A stretch of DNA of 64,000 nucleotides, from NCBI GenBank assembly GCA_918026815.1, contig CAKJVC010000010.1, forward strand, positions 1,986,501 through 2,050,500, read 5' to 3'. The DNA is from Chalara sp. BL73. Taxonomy: Eukaryota > Ascomycota > Leotiomycetes > Helotiales. The notes below the pieces were generated by a model. It was not told where the DNA came from. It saw only the letters and a list, made by a program, of their open reading frames with translations, and searched no databases. Below, in pieces: positions 34,429 to 44,007 of the stretch (its first letter is position 1; every line of letters begins with the position of its first letter). Position numbers and translations under genes: made by a program.

Positions 34429-37400
34429 TTATTTTACAGAGAATTTCGAGCTTTTAATACCCAGCTTCGCCAGCCTACGTAAGAACTTTGATCCCTTGCC
34501 TTTATGCATGCTTACGCCGCTATCTGGTATCTTAAGAGGGGCAGACCCACCGTGCTCTCGCGATGCAAGCGTTTCGGAATAATGTTGGTGACACGCTCGA
34601 GTAGTCGGATGATCTATACCAAGGACGGTGCTGTATGCGGCGCATGCTTTTTCGTACAGAACAAGAGATTCGTCGTAGCAATGCCGATTTGCAAGGAGGT
34701 GAGCGAGGCAGTACACGCTCGTCAGCGTGTCTGGGTGCTCAGGCCCAAGCACCTTTTCACACCGCGCCAGCTCCTGTCTGTGCATCGATTCTGCCTCTTC
34801 GTACTTGCCTTGGTGCTTCAGCACGAGCGCCAAGTTATTTATACTCGTCAGCGTGTCTGGATGCTCAAACCCAAGCATTTCTTCTCGCCGCGCCAGCGCT
34901 TGCTTGTTCATCGATTCTGCCTCTTCGTACTTGCCTTGGCGCTCCAGCACGAGCGCTAAGTTGCTTATGCTTGTCAGCGTGTCCGGATGCTCAGGTCCAA
35001 GCACCTTTTCTCGCCGCGCCAGCGTTTGCCTGTTCATCAATTCTGCCTCTTCGTACTTGCCTTGGTGCTCCAGCACAAGCGCTAAGTTGCTTATGCTCGT
35101 CAGCGTGTCTGGGTGCTCAAGCCCAAGCACCTTTTCACACCGCGCCAGCTCCTGTCTGTGCATTGATTCTGCCTCTTCGTACTTGCCTTGGCTGTCCAGC
35201 ACGAGCGCCAAGTTGTTTATGCTCGTCAGCGTGTCTGGATGCTCAAACCCAAGCACTTCTTCTCGCCGCGCCAGCGCTTGCTTGTTCATCAATTCTGCCT
35301 CTTTGTATTTGCCTTGGCAGTCCAACACTCCCGCCAAGTTGCTAAGGCTCATCAGCGTGTCTGGGTGCTCAGGTCCAAGCACCTTTTCTCGCCGCGCCAG
35401 CGTTTGCTTGTTCATCGATTCTGCCTCTTCGTACTTGCTTTGGCGCTCCAGCACAAGCGCTAAGTTGCTTATGCTCGTCAGCGTGTCTGGGTGCTCAAGC
35501 CCAAGCACTTTTTCACACCGCACCAGCTCCTGTCTGTGCATCGATTCTGCCTCTTCGTACTTGCCTTGGTGCTTCAGCACGAGCGCCAAGTTGTTTATGC
35601 TCGTCAGCGTGTCCGGATGCTCAAACCCAAGCACCTCCTCTCGCCGCGCCAGCGCCTGCCTGTTCATCGATTCTGCCTCTTCGTACTTGCCTTGGTTGTC
35701 CAGCACGAGCGCTAAGTTGCTTATGCTCGTCAGCGTGTCCGGATGCTCAGGCCCGAGCACCTCCTCTTGCTGCGCCAGCGCCTGCCTGTTCATCGATTCT
35801 GCCTCTTCGTACTTGCCTTGGCTGTCCAGCACGAGCGCTAAGTTGTTTATGCTCGTCAGCGTGTCCGGATGCTCAGGTCCAAGCACCTTTTCTCGCCGCG
35901 CCAGCGTTTGCCTGTTCATCGATTCTGCCTCCTTGTACTTGCCTTGGCGCTCCAGCACTCCCGCCAAGTTGTCTATGCTCGTCAGCGTGTCCGGATTCTC
36001 AGGCCCGAGCGCATTCTCCCTTAATGATAGTACTTGTCGGTGCACTATTTCTGCTACTGAATATTGCCCGAGGCTTTCTTGACACCGTCCCACCCGATCT
36101 AAAAGCGAAGCCCTTGCTGTCTCGTCCACTGCGCCGTTAAGTCTAGCCACGTGGATTGCGTGCGAAAGGTATGTCGTCCATATTTCCATCCTTTCATGCC
36201 CGCCTTGCGGCACTAGCTCCTCGAGCCGGGCCACTGCTGTACCCGCCCAAGTCGCCAGCTCGTTATGTCCTTCTAGCCACCAGACAGACGCTATGTGGAC
36301 AAGTCGATGCATATCGAAAAACCTTTCTTTATTTATTTCTTGTACCGTCTGTTGGCGCTCTATAATGAATGCGTATCCGGTCAGGGTCCCAAGCGCTTTA
36401 GCTTGCTGCACCAAAGAGCCTTCAGGAGGTAATAGCGACTGGGGAATGCTGATGCGATTAATGCACGCTATAAACGAAAGGTACTTTGCGGCAAGCCGGT
36501 CTTGCCTACGTATTTGATCGAACGAAATATGCCACGTTTTTGCAATTGTGCTGTCCATTTCTCGGTATCTGCTAGGGTCTTCAAAATGCTCGCTAAAAAG
36601 CTCGGTCTCTAAGCCAGTTTGTCGGAATAATAATATGTACTCGGATACTGATATATTATTATTGTTGATGAAAGCGGCTGCCTGTACAATAGCAAGCGGT
36701 AGATATGTAAGTATCTCCAACAGTTCGTCGACAGCCAACTCGTCATTAAGCAACGCTTGTTTAGTTATTCGCCGCGCTAGCAGCTGCCTAGCTTCAGCTT
36801 TGCTCATATCATTCAGCTCTAAAACATAGCTCTGTGTTAAATCTCCGGCCGCTTTTCTACTCCGAGTTGTGAAAAGTATTGTGCCTTTATTACTATGCGG
36901 GAGACAGTCACTCAGTCGACCTGACATCGGATCGCTATTAGTAGTACTTAATAGGACTCCAGGATCATCAGCATTATCAACAATCATTAGCCAGTCGCCC
37001 GAGCTGCTTAGGCTTAGTGTCTCCTTAACAAGCTTCCGAATGTCTGCGTTGTCATTAGTAATTCCTGGGATACGGAGGCGGATTCCAATTTCCCGATAAG
37101 CAAGCTCGAAGCTGTCTTGGCTAATAGCAGGCACCCAGAAAACCAAATGTCTAGCATGTTTTGCTAGTGCGTAATATGCAAACTCAATGGCAAGTGCTGA
37201 TTTACCGCAACCTCCTAGTCCACATATTGTCATGCGTCGGTGAGTGTTAGGGAAAAGAAGGAATTGTTCAAGAGATTGAAGCTGGTTTTCTCGTCCGATA
37301 AAAAGTTCGTTCCTTGGAAAAGGTAACAACGAGGATACTACACAACGTTAGCTGTATAATAACCCGCATTAAAAAAAGCTATTTTTGCCTGAGCGAAAAC

Positions 37401-38179
37401 GTACCCGTTAAGTCTTGCAGACTTTCTGTTCCCTGCCTATTCTGCCGCTTTTGTATTTCTTCTTTCAGACGTAAAGTCGCGTATGCTTCTCCTTCTCCAT
37501 ATATAAGCGATAAGAATACTTCCAAGATTCCTAGTAAACAGTATACTTTGTCCTCTTTTAACGTTGTTGTGCGCTTGGCCGCCCAGCTCATTCGCTCCTG
37601 AACGCTAAACTCGGTGAAACTTTGTTCTTTTAGTACTCCGATAGGAATCTCGGTGATTTCATGGATTTCCTGATTTAACGATATTTTACTGCCTAGTTGC
37701 TTGCCCTCCTTGGAAAAAAACTCAACGGTGGCCGGTGCTAAAAGCTCTTGCAATGTCCAGCCTCGCGTAAACCATCGGCTTTGTCGAAAAGCTTTTTTCC
37801 ACGTTTTGCGGAAGGCTTCGGAGTTAGTAACTTCCTCCGGCACAGAGACATCTGATAAATATACATAGCACTTGGATGCACGTTGGTACCAACGGAACAT
37901 AGAATTGATGGCTGTACTAAGCTCAGCGCTGGAAGACTTGTCTATGCAGCAGGTATCCACCCAGGAGTACTCTAGGCCATCTTCGGCAGCTTTATCTACG
38001 CAAAAGCGGATTTTGGCGTAGCCAGTCTTGTCCTTGCCTGTACCGGCCACCAGCTCATTATACGTGACTTCTTGACCTTCAGTCCAGGTGTGCGACAAGG
38101 TGGCATACGGCGGCGAGTCGTCATCGTTGAAAGAAATCAGCTCGAAGTCGCCGCCTGATAAGCGCTTCAGAAGACGCAT
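34429..38179 (-). CDS. HET-NB-ARC-TPR receptor (fungal NLR-like), 1227 aa, two exons
   Basis: Exons are 38179-37405 and 37337-34429. The 67-nt intron (GTACGT...TGTAG, branch GCTAACG) restores frame exactly and gives 1228 codons. The start MRLLKRLSGGDFELISF matches the family; an upstream in-frame Met at 38,272 is less likely. Residues 1-230 are HET (YATLSHTWTEGQEV, YSWVDTCCIDKSSSAELS, SRWFTRGWTLQELLAP, KVYCLLGILEVFLSLIYGEG). NB-ARC follows: Walker A GLGGCGKS (298-305), Walker B WLMIVDNADDP (Asp about 379), GTILFTTRS (about 410), YLPLAIVQAA. From about residue 674 there are 12 TPRs of 42 aa, ten nearly identical (GKYEEAESMNRQALARRE type). Same architecture as the receptor at 6,289 but different sequence. 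It appears intact; the role is inferred as a recognition receptor with a HET effector. Confidence 0.9.
34630..36020 (-). repeat. Tandem 126-bp TPR-coding repeats with three-unit periodicity
   Basis: Ten 42-codon units share GKYEEAESMNRQ and LGPEHPDTLTSINNLALVL. From the third unit on, their middles cycle RREEVLGFEH, RCEKVLGLEH, RREKVLGPEH and repeat. The array is therefore a roughly 378-bp higher-order repeat present nearly three times. Such order arises by unequal exchange of three-unit blocks. Confidence 0.85.
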
Positions 38180-38855
38180 CGCATGTTCTCTCCGAGCAAA
38201 GAATGTTGGGCGAGTTCGATCACAATGCAAGAATATTATTATGGAGAGCCAGGAAGCGCAAAGCAGGGGCACATCTCTCTCGACTTACTCAGGTTTCGTG
38301 CATTTTCATGAACACATCAGGCAGGCTGCAAGCTGGCGTTCGTTGGGTGCTTGGGGCGGGGTAGTGTGATTGGTGGTCGTGGTTGGGGGGCCAGCTCAGC
38401 CGCAAACTCACGTGTGCGGGGCTTAGCGCCAAGTTGTGGCCTTGACCGGGTGACTTCAACGCTCCACGGTTACGAGAAGTTAGCTTAAAAAAGTACGCTC
38501 GCTATCTAATGTGCTTTCATGATGGGAGGTTTGGCCGGCACCCAAGATGGCGCTTTTTCGTATTCAATCTACTTATGCGCCGAAAAGCAGGTTTACAGGA
38601 CCCGGTAGTACGTTTCTAAAGGGTCAAACCTTGCGGATATAACATGCGAAGAGCTAAGTGATGCGTTACGGGCCGATAATTCTCTCTTGTCTCATATCAT
38701 TCGCGCTGGTATGCTTTCAGTTGGCACTCGGCCGTTTTGGAGGAACTTTTTCAAAGGCTCACAGGCCCACGCCTGCTTCCTACCCCCACCCATATCCATC
38801 ACCCCAAGCTGTACGGACATGCAGTGGTACGACTTACATCGCCATATGCCCGATT

Positions 38856-39062
38856 TGTCACGATCCCAATACAGGCGCCAGTGATAGCTGTTTGTAAGGT
38901 CTCAATACGAGGATTCTAAACTAAAGAGAAAAGGTGTAACTACTGCTGGAACTGCTCTCATATAACCATGGCCAGTTCCAGGGTCCTAGCTAGGGGAACC
39001 AATGAGCGTTCGCGGCTGTGGCGCGACATGCGGAAGCGCACGTGATCTCTAGGACCATGACA
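38856..39062 (+). repeat. Solo LTR, diverged, TGTCACGATC family
   Basis: It runs from TGTCACGATCCCAATACAGG to AGGACCATGACA (207 bp) and carries a diverged version of the CTCAATACGAG...CTAAACTAAAG block seen at 28,470 and 30,010. Flanking 5-mers do not match. Confidence 0.55.
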
Positions 39063-41576
39063 CCCGTTGTCGATCCGCAAAGTAACCTTAATACCTTTAC
39101 TTTTTACAACCACAACGGCTAAAAAAATTTTGCTTTCTAATTTCCTAATCGAAATACTGCAAGCAACATGTTGATAGAAACCGATTCCGACTCTGAATCT
39201 GATTTTGAAGAAAGGAAGTTGAAGGACATAAAAGAAACAGACAAAATGTATGAAATTACCCCTTTTTAACGAATGCGTAAAAGAACCTATATGCTACGGT
39301 TGATAATTCGGAGGAATCCTCAAGCTATGGAGGTTCCAAAGTGCTACCAGCCTAGAAAACCCCTTTATAGAAAGAGAGGGTCTTGGCCGACAAAGAACGG
39401 GTCCCAAACCGGGTCGCCGACGGCAGCTGTCACCAACCACCATACGTCCTACCCACCGGCTCAGCGACGATCACTTCCACAGTTCCCCTATATATCTCTG
39501 CCTTTCATGAGCCAGGACGCGCACAATTCAGCACCCCGTTGCTTGGGTAGGGGTCGTAGCTGTGGCCTAGACACTCATAGATGCAGGGAGGAAAAGCTTC
39601 AGCAACCGTCGCACCAATGAATAGTACGCAATCCCCCAAAAGCCCACAGGGAAATAAAAATGAGGAACAGTAAACTATCCCTAGATAGGCCAATCAAAGT
39701 CAAACAGCCCCAGAAGCCCACAAGTGAAAAGATCAGGGCGGCTAAGAAAGATTCTCAGCTACCTTGAGAGTAAACAAAAAATTGTCAGGAGAGGAACTCG
39801 CCTAGGGAATGGACTCCAGGCCTTGAGCCACCCTGTAGCTAGGCTCCCAGCAAGCCTACAAAGCCCCAGTAACCCACAATCCACTATCCAGATCCAGTAT
39901 CCCGCATCCGGTATCCAGTTCCAAGTCCAGAAGTAGCAACCGGAAGGCCCAACTCGATCCTGGAGGTCCCTATTTTGTATTCTCAATTAGCTGAGGGGAA
40001 TAGAAATCCCGGTTTATGACAACTGCATGGGCTACCTTAGTGGCTTACAAAGGCAACTTAGTAACCAAACATAGCATTCCTCCGAAGAGAGTGCGGTTTG
40101 AAGAAGCGCAATGGAGGCGACCGCAGCCTCTACCAGCAAGAGGCGCTCCCGTTTTGAGTGTATTCTCACTCTCGACCAAAAGCAGGGGGGGGGGGGCTGA
40201 AGACATGAAATACTTCCCTACAGGCACCTACAACCTCCATAGCCTGATGATTGAGAAACCCCCAACTGCCTACAAGCCCCAATGCCCCACCTTGCAGATA
40301 GTAGAGTAAAGCCATCTGCAAGCTTCAACGCTGCTGAACAATCGGAATCGACAACACGTTGGACCACCTTCGTGTTGGCTATGATGAGAATACCATGCAA
40401 TCTTCCAGTGGGTGGATCTCCGCCTTTGCCGCCAAGAGCAACCGAAGCTCAACAGACAAGGTAGGCTACAGGTAGGAGATCTCTTCAACTATGGGACATC
40501 CAACGCTGCTGACGACTGAAGGCGGCAACCCGTCAGATCACTTTAAGGCTTGCCATAATGCTTGCGCACAAGGCAAACCCTCCAGCGGTTGGACCTTCGC
40601 CCTCGCCGCCAAAGAGGTAGGCTGTGGGTAGAAGATCCGTGTAGCTAAGGGACAAGTGGAGCCAACCTGGAATCACGCACCACGTCGCAGCCTTGTGGGC
40701 GCTACAGCTTCACCTTGATAATCAGGTTGTATGTCGAAGAGAATCGAATGATTTCGATTGCTTCTAGACTTCCAATCGGCAATATGAGCAAGAAAGAAGG
40801 CGGCCCAGCTCTGGTTTGCGCTGGAGGCGGTGAAGGTTGTTCGGAGAGAAGCGCGAAAGGAGATCGGAGGAAAGTCGCGATTCGAAGGTGAGAATGAGGA
40901 ACGATCTGAAAACCTACGCAACGTCAACAAGGTGGTGCATTAGACAAGAAGGCTCTCGGTTCTCTTGTATCGAAGACCCAATACTTACTATATGCCATAA
41001 GGTATGGCTGAGGTATGAGGAAATTGCATGAGGGGTCGCTGTAGAGGAGGGATTCGGCTTTGAAGGTGAACGAGAGGGCCGAGCTAGAACCGTACACAAC
41101 ATCAACGTATTGAAAGCGTGAGGACAAAAGGGAAAATCCTCTTCAATTCTCTCATGCTGAGAGCCTACCTGCTTCTGTTATACATGTGGATTCGATATGG
41201 AAGATCGAAGTGTGGAGGGGTTCGAAGTAGGAGGGGGCCGAAGTGCGAGAAGGATCCTGAAGGTGAACAGTTAGAATTTCGTTCTCGCAAATGGATCTAA
41301 GGAACTGAGAATCGAATAGAAGATTGATTAGATGCTTAAGATACTTCCCTGAGAGAGATCGAGAGCTCTGAAGGTCGTTATGTTGTCGTTGTTTTTGTTG
41401 TTGGTAAGGTTGTAAGGTTGCAAGTTGGAAAAGAATGAAGGAGGGGTTGAGCTGGAAGGCCGATATTTTATCGTTGGTAAGGCCGAGTTGATATTCACGC
41501 TCGAGGCTATGAAGTGAGTCAGGAGATGTAGCTATGGCATATAGTGCAAAATCATGGGAGAAAAAGCTCGATCTAA
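39063..41576. other. 2.5 kb without a recognisable gene
   Basis: Many 60-115-codon open frames overlap on both strands without motifs. A 12-G run lies at 40,185-40,196, followed by CTG, as at 3,994-4,005. A short tandem pattern of ATCCAG/GTATCC words occurs near 39,885-39,930. No RNA gene was seen. Confidence 0.35.
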
Positions 41577-43330
41577 CTAATCAAGAACTCTTATTCGAAC
41601 AAGTAGCTGAATGGGAAACTTTACTAGATCTTCCATAATCTTTAGCTCCTCTGTGGTCAAGCTGACTTTGTCTATGTAGATTGACGCTAGGTTGGCTATT
41701 CTGCTTAGTGTATCTTGACAGCCTGTCTCTTGCACACCCCTTCTTGCCTCTGTCACTTTCAAAAAAACTTTTCCGCGTCCAACCGCCGCCGTCGAATATT
41801 GTATATCAACGCGGGCCATCATTGGCTGTGAGTGTCTGTGGACCTCTTCCCCGAATGCCACCTTATAGCCCTCTATTGCTTCTTTCTGCCTCTTTTCTGC
41901 CTCCTTGTACTCTTCCAAGTCTCGTAAGATCAGTGCCGCATCGTGTAATCTGATCGCTTTGCTCGAAGCTTCCTTTAAATACTCCGGCACCAGAGTATTT
42001 ATCTCTACTGAAGCTTCGTATCCTGCACGTCCCTGTAAGTATTCTGGGGATTTCCCCCAGTCCCAGACAAGTAGAAATTCGCGTAGGAAGCTTTCCATCG
42101 AAGGCGAGGGTTCTTGACGGCCAACGTACCTGGTATCCGTTCGTACCCCGTGCCGAAGTGTCACTGCTATTATGACAATAGCAGAATGATCCTTGCATAT
42201 TCTAATGATGGGTGGCCTTGAAGCCCCTGGTAGAAGGCAGACGAGGTCATTCCGGCGAATGGGATTCGCCAAGGCTTGGAGAGTCTACTTAGCGCCTCAT
42301 TGCCTCTCGTGCTCTAAGGACCGAGGCGTATTGTTGAAAATGATATTCACGTTCTGTCTGCCATCCTGATCACTCACTCTCTATCGAGGACACTTGAACA
42401 AGAACTCGGCCTTTGCTCTGGATTACCACCATCTCTTTACCTTCCCAAATCTCAACAGATATCTGTTCGCCGAGAAGGAACTTGACAAGCCGCTGCAGGG
42501 GTGCCTTCCATCAAACTCTGTAGTCAGGTAATAGGCTAGCTGTGCTGAGGCTATCTGAACGCATGCCGAGCAAGGCATATACTTTACCGTGGCACCTACT
42601 AGCCTCATGAGTATGGCACATATCTATCAACTCGCCTAGAGAGCATATGTCTAGATAAACCTGAGAAGAAGGCATACCCATCGATGTCCGTGGTGTCACA
42701 CGAGATCAGAACATGCTGAGCTGCGGCCACTTCCTGCAAGGACCTAGACCGACAATTTAGGAGTTCCTCAAGATTTAGTCGAACCTCTGCTGTCTTACCC
42801 AGATACGCCAAAACCACGGTCGTCGAAGCAGTTGGAGAATTGTTCGGTGGATCTTTTCTCCACTTGGGAAGTCCGCGTTATTGCCTGCAGCACGTATTGC
42901 CTCAAGCACTCCATCGCTATAGTCTGCCGCCTCTCCTAGCCAAACGATCACACTGTTTGCTTGAACATGGATCTTTGCCATGAACCGAATCTGGCTTCCT
43001 TTCTCTTCATCATCTGCTTGGTTGATTCAAATAGCATCTACCCATATGATTCGCTCAAAAGAATGGTCCCGAAGACGTAGTAGAACTTCGTAAAGGTTTT
43101 TCGTGATGTAGACGCGATACTTGGCTTTGAAGATAGGCAGAACGTTGTCTAGATCGCCCCATACGTAGGACAAAACCTTATACAAATGAGAGACTTTCCC
43201 TGACTCTTGCAGAGAATAGCGGCAGAGCTCGCATCGTATAGGTGCAGTCTCGTTTTTTATCTGGCATTAGGCGAAGCAGGCGAATACTGTCAGGCCCCGG
43301 CAAGAGGGGATCATAAGGGCCGTGAGACAT
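41577..43330 (-). pseudogene. HET domain protein with TPR-like tail, broken
   Basis: Minus-strand pieces follow a complete HET protein. The start is MSHGPYDPLLPG (43,330), then SIRLLRLMPDK. A frameshift leads to NETAPIRCELCRYSLQESG, YKVLSYVWGD, and FERIIWVDAI, then an in-frame TGA (43,027-43,029) where Cys is expected, then INQADDEEKGSQIRFMAKIH, VIVWLGEAADYSDG, RRPWFWRIWV. Further frame changes lead to QEVAAAQHVLISC, LGELIDMCHT and GKVYALLGMRSD. The tail in 41,577-42,272 has NDLVCLLPGASRPPIIRICK, FLLVWDWGKSPEYL and a degenerate kinesin-light-chain TPR (LEEYKEAEKRQKEAIEGYKV). This is the HET subfamily with a SYVWGD/WVDAICINQ signature, distinct from the SHTWG/WVDTCCID type elsewhere in the window. 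Confidence 0.85.
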
Positions 43331-44007
43331 GGCACAAATGGTCGTACCCGGAAAAACATGAACTTCGGCGTGTTGGATAAGTGGTATGGTGAGCCTAGTG
43401 TATACAATATTTCATCAACTTTTTTGTTAATGTGTCCCCACTGCACAGCCACCCCCAAAGTCGCATGAGTGTTAAACCTGCATTGGGCAGCCAACAAAAT
43501 TCTTAACTCATCACCGGCGCTCACAGGGAGGGTGGCTTCCTGCCACACCCTTGTGAGTTCTTACGTTCGGAGGTTGAAGGATAGAGAGAGTCAAGGAACT
43601 GGCAACTGTAGTTGGCGTTGAAATCAATTGCGATAGGCGCGGGGTTGTGGCGTTGAAGCACAGCCGCATCCACTGGCCACATCCACTGGCCACATTCTGC
43701 CCCAACAAATTGGTGGTGTTAAGTGGGTGGCCGATGGACCGACAATTGAAATTTACGCCCTAGCAATCGCAGGATTGAGAAAGTACGATACCAAGCTTGA
43801 ACTATCACGGTCTTTTATCACGGTCTCAATAACATAGACTACATAGAAGTGTAAGCGCAGTACTGGAACGGAACGAGAGAATATAATTTACGAGGTTCAG
43901 CCTCGAAGGAGACACCTCGTGAGTAACCTCGCCCCGCTCGGATGATCCAGATATTTTTTTGTGGGGTTTCACATGTCCCAAAGCACTTGGCGAAAGTCTT
44001 GGGACAG

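Noticed and set aside
34727..36082. 451-codon open frame on the plus strand across the TPR array, with further plus-strand frames of 236 and 151 codons
   Set aside because: It is the antisense of the tandem 126-bp repeats: absence of a stop in one unit is copied along the whole array. The sense frame has TPR consensus; the antisense has only a Ser/Cys-rich monotone repeat.
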